NCBI GenBank assembly: GCA_947568835.1
Contig: OX387606.1
Location: 20,871,225-20,935,224 of the forward strand
Origin: Protonemura montana
Lineage: Eukaryota > Arthropoda > Insecta > Plecoptera > Nemouridae
Length of the DNA stretch: 64,000 bases
Direction: 5' to 3'
Part shown: piece after piece, positions 9,258 to 21,100 of the stretch
How positions within the stretch are numbered: position 1 is the stretch's first letter
Layout: the number at the start of each line of letters is the position of its first letter
Position numbers and translations under genes: made by a program
The notes under the pieces: model-generated
Database searches by the model: none
What the model was told of the DNA's origin: nothing
What the model saw: only the letters and a program-made list of their open reading frames with translations

Positions 9258-12200
9258 ATGTGGGCAATAGCGTGGTTGTCAGTCGTCCAAATCTTGGCGA
9301 TCCACGTCCAAGAATGCCAGGTCCAGGCCCTTTTGGACAGAGACGAATGTGGCTCTTTGGGAAACCAGGCAAGATTAGCACTCGCTTTGCAACGTTGGTA
9401 CCACGCCGGATGCGTCCTCCTCGTCCATTCAGGCTCGATGACCAGTGAACTCCACGCCGTCGAAACCAACAGACTGTTCTCAAAGTTGGGAATGACGGCG
9501 TCGAATGTGAAAGAGACGCGTTTGAATCGTGTCTCCAGAGAATTCAAGTGCAGCAACAACCGACCGATGTTTGTGCTGCGCACCGACGAGGAGAAAATGG
9601 TGGACGTCATCGCAGAACTGGGCGAGGTTGGGCAACTTCAAGTATTGTGAAAAAAACACACAACTATTGTGTAAAAATATAAGGTCTTTGACTGCTTAGG
9701 TTTTTGAAGCTGTGCAAGGGTGAAAGAAGTAGTTTTATTTAGCATTCAAAATGCAAGCATTTAGTAATTAGATTATATTGAAGATCTCGTCAAAACATGG
9801 CGCTTAGTTTAGATAAGATAGACATAAGTCTAAACAACCATACTATTAAATTATTAGGTTTTTCTTCATTTCTTGTCCAACATTTTAGTTTTTTACATGG
9901 TTTCAAACCGATTTATCTTTGAACCTACTAATTTATCGAGGAGCTACTGATAATTGGAGCATTTAAAATGTTTTTAATGTAATTCTACGCTACCTGGAAT
10001 ATTCTCCCCACTGTTTTCTACCCCCAGTTTGTCTCCTACCCTCGGTGGCTGCTTTTCCTGGACCACCAGTCATCCTACCACGAGTTATTCAGAGAAGTCA
10101 ACATTCCTTTCGACTGCGAGATGTTGGTAGCACGTTGCCTCGGCCAGGAATACCAACTGGACGAAGTGTACCGAGTGGCGCCGAACCTGCCTATCACCCA
10201 ATCGCATTTCGGGACCTGGAGTTCTGATTCAGGACTCAATGCGACCAAGGACTTCTTGTACAAGAGGCGGAAAAGTCTGCAAGGACTCGTGTTGTCAGGA
10301 GCGGGAGTAGGCGTAAGTCAACAACGCACGCACAAATGTATTCGTGAAGGAAATAAATATTTTGCAATCTGGTTTGGCAGAATTTGTAGGATACATTCAT
10401 GACAGTAAAGAGTGAAGGGATTTAAATTAAAATTAATCGAACGAATATTGTTTTTTAAAATATTCTAAAATATTTTAGTTCTACGTTTTTAGGTCAACGT
10501 GATACTAATATCAATATCTCCCAAATCTAACCAGAATTTAGCTGTTGTGACCTTTAAACGTGACAAGAATAACGCTCTCGTCGTTGACGGCTACTTCGGA
10601 AGAGTGATCACGAAGCTGGCAAAACTCCTCCATTTCAAGTAAGACAATATAGCCGAGCATTGTTTGTCCTATTCGAATGCAGTGGCCCGGTTTCGTGCCA
10701 GTATTGCGTGCTCTCTTGTTCCATTATAGACTCAACTTGACCGAGTTGCTAGACGTGCCTTATGGCGCATTGTCGACTAACGGCACCTGGGACGGCATGG
10801 TCAAGATGGTCATCGACGGCGAGCTGGACATTGGCATCGACGAGTTCACCATGAACAGCGACCGAGCGGGTGTCGTGCAATATTTGAAGCCGCTCATTTT
10901 TGGCAGGTAATTGCTTGGCACTTACGTGAATCGGCTCATACACTGCCGGTAACCACATGGTTCAACGTAAACAATGAAGTAATTAACGTGGCGTTTAAAA
11001 ACTAACTATTACAAAGTGGGTCTTTTAATGTTAAGTGAATATTAAATTGATTGTAGTTTTTAACTTTGCATTCAAAAACGGATTAATATTTTTGTGTTCC
11101 AGGGCTCGTCTCTACATCAGGAAGCTAGAGACACTCAGTCTACGCTGGGACAACTTTCTCGCTCCGTTCTCCTCGCGCCTCTGGCTGGGTGTCCTGGGTT
11201 CGATCCTGCTCATCAGCTACATCTTCACAGCGTCTATGTTCCACCAAATCCAACGAAGCCGTGGAAAAGAACAGCTCACCGTTTCATTGACGGCTTGTTT
11301 TATCGATTCGTTTTTCAGCGTTCTAGGAATGTTTTGCCAGCAAGGTTACAACCCAACATTTCCAGCCTTCGAATCTCACAGTCAACACGAGTGCATTTTC
11401 TTGCACCACTTTAGTCAAGCTCTTGACCAGTGCATGCAAGGGGTACGGCACAGCGAATCGAAATTAATAAAATAGTTGAACATTTATTTCAAAACTTTCA
11501 CTCATTGTCGCAGGATATGAACATATCTGTAAGAGCAGTTACGCCACTTTTCACTTATGTACATAGCGGAAGAAGACATTTTTTCCTTATTTACTTATAA
11601 TATTTACTCATTCTAAGAGTGAAATTATCATATCCTTTGAGCCGCTTGCTCCTCAGGGCCGACGTTTCGACCTGCCTCGTCGTCGTCCAGAGCGGCGATC
11701 CTGCTGGCGGGGGTGACATCGATCATTGTGCTGGCCGCCTATTCGGCTTCCCTAACCTCCTTCATCACCGTCAACCGCGCCGATCTGCCCTTCGAAACCA
11801 TTCAGGGATTCTTGCGCGACGGCTCCTACTCGCTCGGATTGCCAAAAAACGCCATCGCCGTGTACTTTGCCGTACGTGCACGAGGGACCTTGCTAAGAGG
11901 CGCTCACCGATTCGGGACACATATTTTATCTTTTTCTGACAATATCATATTTACTGCTTATAACCGAAAAATAATCCAATTTCATGTATGCTGATTTTTG
12001 ATATTTTATAAATATTTGCTACTTTCAAAGAAAAAACCGTTACCCCAAATCCTTTGTCTGCAACTTATTTCCACACGCAACGCTAGTCATACAAACGCTA
12101 GCAGCTCTTTACAATTTATCATTGAGTTGAGCTCCATAAGAAATGTTATCTGTAAAAATGTTATCCCTATGTTCCCACAGGAGCCACGGAGTGCGCTCTT

Positions 12201-13232
12201 CCAAGAGTTGTACACGAAGTTCATCGCGCCCAACGCACACAACCTGGGCATCTCGACAGCGGTCGGGATGACTAGACTCTGCACCGAGCGCAAGGCTGCC
12301 TGGCTGACTGCCATGACATTTGGTCAGGCATTCTTCAGTCAGTTGCCCTGCGAGGTGGTCTCGCTGCCCCAGTATCTCCTGACTGACTCGCAGTCGTTCA
12401 TTATCGCCAAGCACAGTCCGTACCGTCGAGTACTCAACCACAAGTGAGGCTAAACGCCCCCATGTCGTGACGACTTTACAACACGGAAATGCATAAAATC
12501 GCAAAGAAACTATGCATGCACGTAGCCTAGTTTCAACAACTATACGTAGCGAGTTCTTAGCTTGCACATCTTGAAAGATTTTAGAAAATCGTATGTTTTG
12601 AATATCTGATTGATTTATTTGTGGTGTTTAACGACGCTCTGATTTGACAACAGGCCCTGTGGCACTGGTTAATTGACCTCAGTGAATAAGTGAGTGATGG
12701 TGAAAAACCTAACCTAGCCTAAGACAGAGAATGACAAATCCGGTGACGGCACGTAGCCTACTCCTTTCGAGGAGTGCGAAGGGGACAAGTGGCTCGAGTT
12801 CGAACGATCGGATTCTATAACAAATCCATTCTTTCGAGAGGTTGATGAGCAAGGCGAGGTTGAACTATCATGTATCCCTCCTACCTCCCTTCATAACTCA
12901 AACCCATCCTGTGTTCCAGGATCACGTTCCTGCAGGAGACCGGCCTAATGCGACACATTTACACGACCACGTGGCCGACACCGTTCCGTAGTGTGGACAC
13001 TCGCCCACCAGCCGTGACTATCCGGCACGTGCTGCCCGTCCTGTCAGTGCTCTGCGCCGGCGCACTGGTCGGCGCCGTGCTGCTGCTCGTGGAGACGACG
13101 ACCCGGATGACTCGTCGGAAGTGGGGGGGACGCCGTCGACCGATGAAACGTCCGGTGGGCAGATTGCTGATGAAGAAGGCGAAAATTCGCGGGAAGATTC
13201 AAGATGTTTTCCACGGGGAATTTTTCAAATAG
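9258..13232 (+). CDS. Divergent ionotropic receptor, 8 coding exons, 669 aa (IR gene 3)
   Basis: Second complete IR of the cluster. Exons: 9258-9626, 10028-10312, 10493-10638, 10730-10906, 11103-11344, 11657-11871, 12181-12443, 12920-13232; the joined length is 2010 bases with consistent phases. The start gives a hydrophobic signal sequence (residues 1-17). S1 contains NGTWDGMVKMVIDGELDIGI and the DR pair of MNSDRAG. TM1 is at about residues 352-373 after APFSSRLWLG. M3 is at about 418-440 with AAYSASLTS. S2 spans about 479-600, and the last helix (VLPVLSVLCAGALVGAVLLL) is at about 603-622. Unlike gene 2, it ends in a 45-residue strongly basic cytoplasmic tail (RRKWGGRRRPMKR). Exon 1 contributes a short amino-terminal domain only. 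AATAAA occurs at 13410. Family membership is clear; the subfamily is not assigned. Confidence 0.85.
12615..12895 (-). repeat. 5S-derived SINE, head-truncated copy
   Basis: Minus-strand copy in the last intron of IR gene 3. The tail end is at the left (TTTGTGGTGTTTAACGACGC), then ACCTAACCTAGCCTAAG, a diverged body and CATTCTTTCGAGAGGTTGAT. The 5S head is missing, and the element stops about 25 bases before the exon 8 acceptor at 12919. Confidence 0.7.
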
Positions 13233-13489
13233 CTCGTGATATCTTCTTTAGAATAGATTTTTTTGTACGTGTATTTAAATCCACTGGCATAAGGCAAGAA
13301 AAAAAAAAGGCAAATAGACATGCCACAAAATCTTTATCTGCGAAATAATTGCAATAACTGTGCACACAAGAGTAATCACGCTGTGGTGTGTTTGCAATTT
13401 GCGAGTTATAATAAATCACGCGCACGTATTAAATTGTTCTCCTCACCAACCATTGGTTAGAGACTCTCAACAACTACGTTAGTACGCCG

Positions 13490-13876
13490 GTGTGAATGTT
13501 GGCTCGCAACAATCCGTTGGTTATACGTCTGTGCTGCCCGCTGCCTGGATATCACTGGCTTTCTCACCGAGCGGTCGAGAGGTCGGTCGGAGTTACCCAA
13601 GAAGAACGAGAACTGGGCCGTTGACCAGCACGCCTCGCGCCGAGGAGGGGAATCTCCCGGGTCGGCGGCGGCGGCGGCGGCGACGGAGAGAATAGACGAG
13701 TCTCAGGTCTAGTAGTCGCTGGCCGACGTAATTGTTGGTGTCTATGATCAGAATCTTCTCGACTGTCGAGCGTGTGTAGCATGTGGGTGAAGCAGTGAAG
13801 TTTTACCTGAATAGAGCACCGAGCAAAACGCGCGGGGTGCTCGCTGGCCAAAGTCCGAGTCGCTGACAGCTCGCTG
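13490..13876 (+). other. GC-rich block; possible noncoding first exon of the P450 gene
   Basis: A GC- and CpG-rich island stands out from AT-rich surroundings, with a (GGC)n run at about 13660-13682. It ends with a good donor, CTCGCTG|GTAAGG, at 13876/13877. The P450 coding exon begins after an acceptor at about 15146, so this block could be a 5' UTR exon with its promoter. An open frame crosses it but has no recognisable protein. The assignment is inference from composition and splice signals. Confidence 0.35.
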
Positions 13877-15146
13877 GTAAGGAAACTCCATTCTTTTCAA
13901 CGTTTACCGAGCGTTATTGAGCGATTATTAAGCGTGACAACAGGTAGCTCTAGGCATCTATTTAAGAATCTTTTGACTTCTTAATGCCACATATCTGAGC
14001 ATCACGATCACGCTAACTCGTACGAGCCGCGACACAAAGAACTATCGACGTCGCTATAACACATTGCGGAAGAATGATGTCATCACAGAGGCACTGACTG
14101 ACAACTTAAAGCAAAACTTCCGATTAAACAGGTGCATAACTCCTCGACAGGCAGCCGAAATCAACTCAAAGACACCTGAAAGCTAGTGCTAAACGCGAGA
14201 GTCTTAGAATCTGTTAGACGACAAGGTGGGTGTAAGAACATTTGGTTTATTAAAGATATAATTTTAAGTGTAATAGTACTTTTTTTTAATTCATCTTCTT
14301 TTTTGAATGAATACACTCTAAACTGTCATTTGCTAGTAGTAAATAATTTGCCGGTGCAGCTAGTTTCATTTGCCAAATAGGTTCGTTGACGGAAATGTGT
14401 GTACCGTTAGTCGCTCAGTGCCACATTAATGCTAAGAAATCGAAGCCAAGCGTAAGAAAGGTCAAGGACTTGCTCGAGCCGCTTCGTGTAATTATTTGTG
14501 TCATCATCGCAATCGAATGTCACTGCAGTACCAAGGCGAAAATTAAACCGCACGCGCTGTACACGAAAAATAACCACATCAAAAACCATCAAACGTCATC
14601 TATCAAAAAATGTAAAGCTTGTTTTTTTTTACACAAGACAATCAAGTCGTTGAACTTAGGTATGCGATCCAGGTCTTCCTCTAGGTTGGAGAAGAACCGG
14701 TTGGTAACCGGAACCGTTTAGAGCGGTCAGAAACTCGCTGGCTCACTCGATCCTGAAGCAAACCTGTAATCACTGCGCACGGTACGCTTCGGAATCGCGC
14801 ACGATTTTAACCATTCGGCTAAAAATGCCGGCGTCTTAGGCGCGCAAATAAAATTCCCAGGATGTACCAGAAATTCGAAAAAACGTTCTGAGCGAACAGA
14901 GAGGTGATCAGATACAATTTTTTATGAACATACCACTTGACTAGCTGCATTTGAGAAACCTATACAAGGTGGATTACAGTTTCTCTTGGATATTTTGTTT
15001 CGGGGTCAATCAAATCAATCAAGCCTTCCTTGGGACCATCCTTGAAAACGAAATTAGTGGTTCACTCAGTCACTAACCAACATTCCATGTTAACTTTGAT
15101 AACTATAGTTTTTGACAGTTAATTCATTAATGCCCGTTTTTCTAGA
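13877..15146. other. Stretch with no supported gene (putative P450 5' intron)
   Basis: No repeat, RNA gene or conserved coding exon could be recognised. If the GC-rich block at 13490-13876 is a leader exon, this is the first intron of the P450 gene, ending at TTTTTCTAG (15146). Confidence 0.4.
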
Positions 15147-15189
15147 TCATGCGAATCACGTGGTGACAACCGATTTACAGCCAACCAGA

Positions 15190-18100
15190 ATGCAGAATCT
15201 ACGCCGGTCGGCGTTCGGGCACGCGTCGCGCTCCCTGAAACGCACGTCCAGCCACGACGCCTCCATCGCCTCGGTCGACGCCGTGTGCCCTCATCAAGCC
15301 GAGCTGGAGAGCGCCAGGCCGTACTCCGAGGTGCCAGGACCGCGGCCTATACCCATCCTCGGCAACACGTGGAGGTTGCTACCGGTCGTCGGGCAGTACA
15401 CGGTGGCCGACTTGGCCAAGATGACGGCGCTCTTTCACGAACAGTACGGCAGAATCGTCAAGCTCGCTGGTAGGACATCGACTGCAGGTCATTCGTTTGT
15501 TGTGTTTAACGAAGCGTTTTTTGAACAGTTGGTCCTGTACTGGTCTAGGTTCGGAAATGAGTTGGTGATGATTAAAAATCTCACTTATCTAAAATTGAGG
15601 GAAGAAAACATCTTTGCCGTCAAGGTGCCTGCATTATACTGTCGAGGAGCAACTACGGGACCACCGGCTTAATGTCCCTTCCGAAAGACGGCACATCTCG
15701 AACATGATTCCTCCACAAATATATTATGCTGTCGAGAGGTTGATAAGCAAGGCGAGTGAAGTTGCTGTACTTCATCCCTCCAACCGCTCTCCTGACCCAA
15801 AACTTTCATGAGTAATTTTTTTACGGAACCCATCCAAGACCTGACCCAGCGCAGTGTTGCTTAACTTCGGTGATCTTGCGAGGACTGATGTTTCCAGCAC
15901 GTAAAGCCTCTCTATCGGGTCTAACATAAAAACGGATGCCAATTGGCTGTGGTCAGCCTATGGCTTTGCTGTTCTCGTGGGAGTCATCATTGAGAGGTAG
16001 TGCCGTGACTCGCAATTAAGACCTGCGTCATTTGCCGATAAGCAAAAGCCGGCTATGAGGAAGGGCTGCTGTAAAAGCCGCACCCTTTCGCCGCGCAGAA
16101 ACAGGGTCAAGTTTCACCACCTGAGGGTCCGACTGAGGAGAGAACCTTTGGCCTCTAACAATCTTACCCTACCTTAAATTTATTACCTTAGTTATTATTA
16201 TTTGTGGTGTTTAAAGACGCACTGTTTTGACAACGGGCCATGCGGCACTGGTCTAATGGCGTCGGTGAATTAGTGGGTGATGATGACGATGATGATGAAC
16301 CTAACCTAGCCTAGAAGGGAGGAGGGGAAATCCAGTGCCGGCACTTATCCTACTCCTGTCGAAGAGCACCAAGGTGACCACCGGCTTAACGTCCCTTCCG
16401 CAGGACGGTACAACGCGAACAGCAGGATTCCTCCACAAATCCATACCGTCGAGAGTTTGATATGCAAAGCGAATGAAGTTACTGCACTAACTTTCTTCCC
16501 CCCAACCTCTCTCCCGAACAGAACTGGTCATGTGTATGATGGTCACCCATCCAATACGTGACTCAGCGCAGTGTTGCTTAACTTCGGTGATCTAACGAGA
16601 ACCGGTGTTTTCAACACGCCAAACCGTTCGGTCTATTACCTTAGAAAGATGATTTTAAATTCGGCTCAGTTGTTTGGATGGATCAGCGAGAGAAGCGACT
16701 CGTTATAACTACTCGGAAAAAATGCTGAATTTTGTGTTTGTGTTTTGTCGCTGTCTACTAAACTATCGCTTCGACCAATATGGGTGACATTTTATAGACA
16801 CAATCGCAGTTCGCCCGCTGCGTATGCAGCTGATATGAATGATGAGAGTGATGTGAGATGCAAGATAAAATAAGTAATACAAAAAAAATGAGAAACGGTT
16901 TTGCTTCTGTAAAGATGAAATATTATTTAAATTACAAACGCTTGCAATGCGCAGGGTATTTAATTATTATGAACACTATGACCGTCTCGAAAAATTGATG
17001 CCCAAACGGGGACTCGAACCCCGATCTCCACCTATCGCGGGTGTTGCTCTAAACCATTGAGCTACTTGGACACTTATTTTTTAAGACGATCATATTGTAT
17101 TTGATGAGAATGACAGATCTTAAAGGAGTAGAACCAAGAGGCTGTGAATACTCACAGTCACTCTGATTCTAGTGACGCTATACCACGTAACAACCTATCA
17201 AACTCGATTAACTCCAATTTGACGTTGGACGATCTAAAATACAACGCATTTTTGAGAGAAATCTCGAACCAAATGATCAGAAACCTGACATGAAAATAAA
17301 ATTCGAGCCTAAGGCCTTCTTGGTTCTACTCCATGGAGATCCGTCATTCTCCTCAATTAAACTAAAATCGTCTCGAAAAGCAAGTTTACAAGTAGCTCAA
17401 TGGTTCAGAGCAACACCCGCGATAGGTGGAGATCGGGGTTCGAGTCCCCGTTTGGGCATCATTCATAAACGGTTTCGGTTCGTTTGTCCAAATTTTTCTG
17501 CATGACTTATTCAATTTCTTCTTATTTCTTTGATTTGCTTGTACTTTTACTAATTACATAAGCTTGAGAATGCCATGGGCTGCAAAAGTGCTATGCATCA
17601 GTGCTAGCAAAGGTTCAAGGAAATAAAGCATAGATTAAAAGTGTATTCTTGCATCATGATTGCGTATTGGGATAAAACACTTTCAAACTACATTTTATGA
17701 GTAAAAACTTTTTTAAATACCTGTTGCAATATCACGGCATGCTTGAAAAAAAATATATATGCACATGGCTTCTACATCAATACAAAGAAGATTGCCATTT
17801 GTCTTTTCAATCGGTCACTTCTGATCAATCTTCAAATCTAGTTTTGTTAAAGTTATTGATAAGAAAATAATTAAGTATTTCCTAGTTTCTTTTTAACAAA
17901 CTGTACTTCATAATTAAGAGGCTTTCAAGAGAGGCTCTCATTATCAGTGCTTTGCATAACAATTATCAATCACATTGTCGCTTGCAATCAAAGCTGTGAT
18001 ATTGTCCCGCCAGAGCTGTCGAAGATACTTTTTTATGTCATCTATTTCAGTTCTTGTGCCAAATTAAACTTAATTTTTAAACAGAGAAATATGGAATTAA

Positions 18101-21100
18101 AAACTTCATATTTAATGCTACTTAGTACTCATTTTCGATTATTATAATTCAGCCCATTTTGGGAACAACATACCACTGAGAGGACATAGGTAAAGTTTGG
18201 AGGAGTTATTGAAGATTCAGGACGACAGCTCCATCCAGCGGTAGAACCATCACTCTGCTTGACTCGGCCCTCGTATTTCAGGACTCGTGGGGCGTCCAGA
18301 CCTCCTGTTTGTCTACGACGCCGACGAGATCGAGAAGGTGTACCGCACAGAGGGCCCGACGCCGTTCCGTCCCTCCATGCCCTGCCTTGTCCGCTACAAG
18401 AGCGTCGTCAGGAAGGAGTTCTTCGGCGAGCTAGCGGGCGTCGTTGGAGTGTGAGCGATTTACATGCTTGAAGTTTGATCGACAGGAGTTTTTACTGGGG
18501 CTTAAAGCAATGCAACTCTTTGAAAATGTTGTGCATGAGTCATAGAATTTTGCGACCATTTTCGACTAGATGACAGTTACCAAAAGTGTGCTCTTCAAAT
18601 ATTTCCAAGCTTAGTTAACTTAGCTTTTTAGTTATGAAAATGTGTGAAGAAAGGTTGCAAGAAAAATTGTAAGCATGGCGTATGAGAGAAGGAGAAGAGG
18701 AAGACCAAGATAACGATTGATAGAAAAAGTACATGCAGATTTGAAGGAAAAAGGAGGAAAATGGAAAAACAGATGAGAAAGAAAGTTGGATGGACGCAGA
18801 AGTGTGGAAAATGTTGGTGTCTCCCAATCATAATAAAGGAAGCTCAGCTATTATATCTAAACACTCACCTCGGTAAAACCGAAGTTGTAAAATCAGTTAC
18901 CAACTGGCAATAAAATTCCATGTCCCGTGCGTTTCCGGCAACGCATACTTTGTTCTTCTAATTATTACAACAACCATAGGATCATTCAAATTGTTTCTCT
19001 TTCTTGCCGCCAGGCACGGCGAACCGTGGCGCGAATTTCGCTCGCGGGTGCAGAAACCGATCCTCCAGGTCCAGACCGTCAAGAAGTACATCCAGCCTAT
19101 CGAAGAAGTAACCAATATGTTTCTCACGAGGTAAGACACTTTAAAATACATGCGATCGTATTGAAATGCATCTAATTGGGCTGCATAATAACGATAATTA
19201 GTGCACTTTTAACGCAACAAGAGTGTTGGGCCTGGCTGAATAAACACGTTACTGGTTTATTTATGATACTGTGGTAATTACTTTAATGGTCGGCTAACAG
19301 CTCCCGCATTTTACGCTCTACAATCATCCAATATTTGCACAAGCAGAACAGACAGAATGTAAATTTAATCTGAGTTTTGAATTTATTTACATTGTAAATG
19401 TAAATGTAAATGTAATTTAAAATGTTCTGTACCAGCGTGCGATGACGGAATTCAATGCAATTTCATATTTAAATGCAAAATGCACGGGTATTACCGTTTG
19501 GTGGGTGTAATCCGTGAATTGCTTCCAGGATGAACGAGATGAAGGACGAAAACCAGGAGATGCCGGCAGACTTTGATAATGAGATACACAAGTGGTCACT
19601 GGAATGTGAGTAGGATGACATTAAGAGGCTCTGCTTGAAGCTTGGGGCGTTTTACTGACCCGTGGTGTAGCATTGGTTGCATAGGCACAGGGGCAAGACA
19701 GCATCGTTTGGTGGCGTTGAGAGGTGGCTGGGTCTTGGAAGCCAGAGATATATAGGGTAGAAAGGGAATGAGGTTAGCACACATTTCTTAAGTAGCAACT
19801 AGTGAGTGACCAAGAACTAAATCAGGGTGGGGTAAGAGGGCACATCTGCTTTATCTAAGTTTTACTCCATTCAAACAAATATAAATACAAAACTGGGGTT
19901 TCATGCTAAATTAAATGAAGAATTTTTTCTGAAACTGGCTGGCAAGGAAAGCTCTTGACACTTTTCAAACGAGATCACACAACTTCATGGAAATAAAAAC
20001 TTACGTTTTGGCAAAACAAGTCTCTTGGCTTTTGTTTATTCTGTTTTTCGGAGCATTGAGTGGAGATGTGACACGATAAGTGTTGCTCTCTAAGAATGAT
20101 TTTTAGAAATGTTTGACGGCGATCTTAAGTTAGATACAATCATTTGTTTTCAAATTTATCATCTTACCCATCTAAAAATATCTTAATATCTTAGAATTCA
20201 CAAGTTTCCACAACGCAGTGACCGTCAGTGATAAAGGCGCAAAATTTCAAATAAAGAAAATGGTTTTCGAAAAATGATAAGAAAAATAACAGAAAAGAAC
20301 AGCGTGCCGGTCAAGGTGCGAGACATTGGGCGACTACTAGTTTGTCATTTGTTGTTAAATGTCGGGGAAATTATTTCAATTTTACGGAGTATTCAAAGCT
20401 GTTGTTGTTTAAAATTGCTTTTTTTTTGCAAAATTATTTCTGTACCAAACTCTGTTTAAAAAGAAAAACTGCGTTTTGTGCACTGGATATGATATGTTTA
20501 GCTGGATTTAGCAGCTGGTTTTGCACAAAGCAGTTAACCTAGCATTCTCAACCCAGACTGGCAATGCGTGCCAACTGGTCATCTTTTTATCTCGAGCTGA
20601 ATCTCACAAAAAATTGGTAAATAAACCTAATTTCTTAAGATTTTTTTGTTGAAACAAAATTGAGGTCGCCTTTTTTCGTGTATCTTATGCATTTCAAGTC
20701 GAATCGGTCTGTAAACCTTGTTCTAAAAGTCCAGGACATAAGAATTGTTTAAACGCTGGTTTCCCGTCGGTCCTGCGTTTCAGGCATCGGCAGGGTGGCC
20801 CTGGACGTTAGGCTGGGCTGTCTGGACCCGAACCTGACGTCCGACTCGGAGCCCCAACAGATCATCGACGCCGCCAAGTACGCTTTGAGAAACGTCGCCA
20901 TCTTGGAACTAAAGGCGCCGTTCTGGCGGTACATCCCCACGCCGTTGTGGACCAAATACGTCAAAAACATGGATTTCTTTGTGCAGTGAGTACAGTATCA
21001 ATTAACTTGCAAATTGGCATAGGGATACACGATACGAGGTAGATATGCTTTGACCAAGGAAGCTGAAACCTCGTTCGTTGTTTCTTGAGTAAACCTCATT

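Noticed and set aside
17000-17073. Functional tRNA gene (possibly Ser or Arg)
   Set aside because: Loop position 33 is G, the anticodon stem has a mismatch, there is no long variable arm for Ser, and the unit is part of a repeated element.
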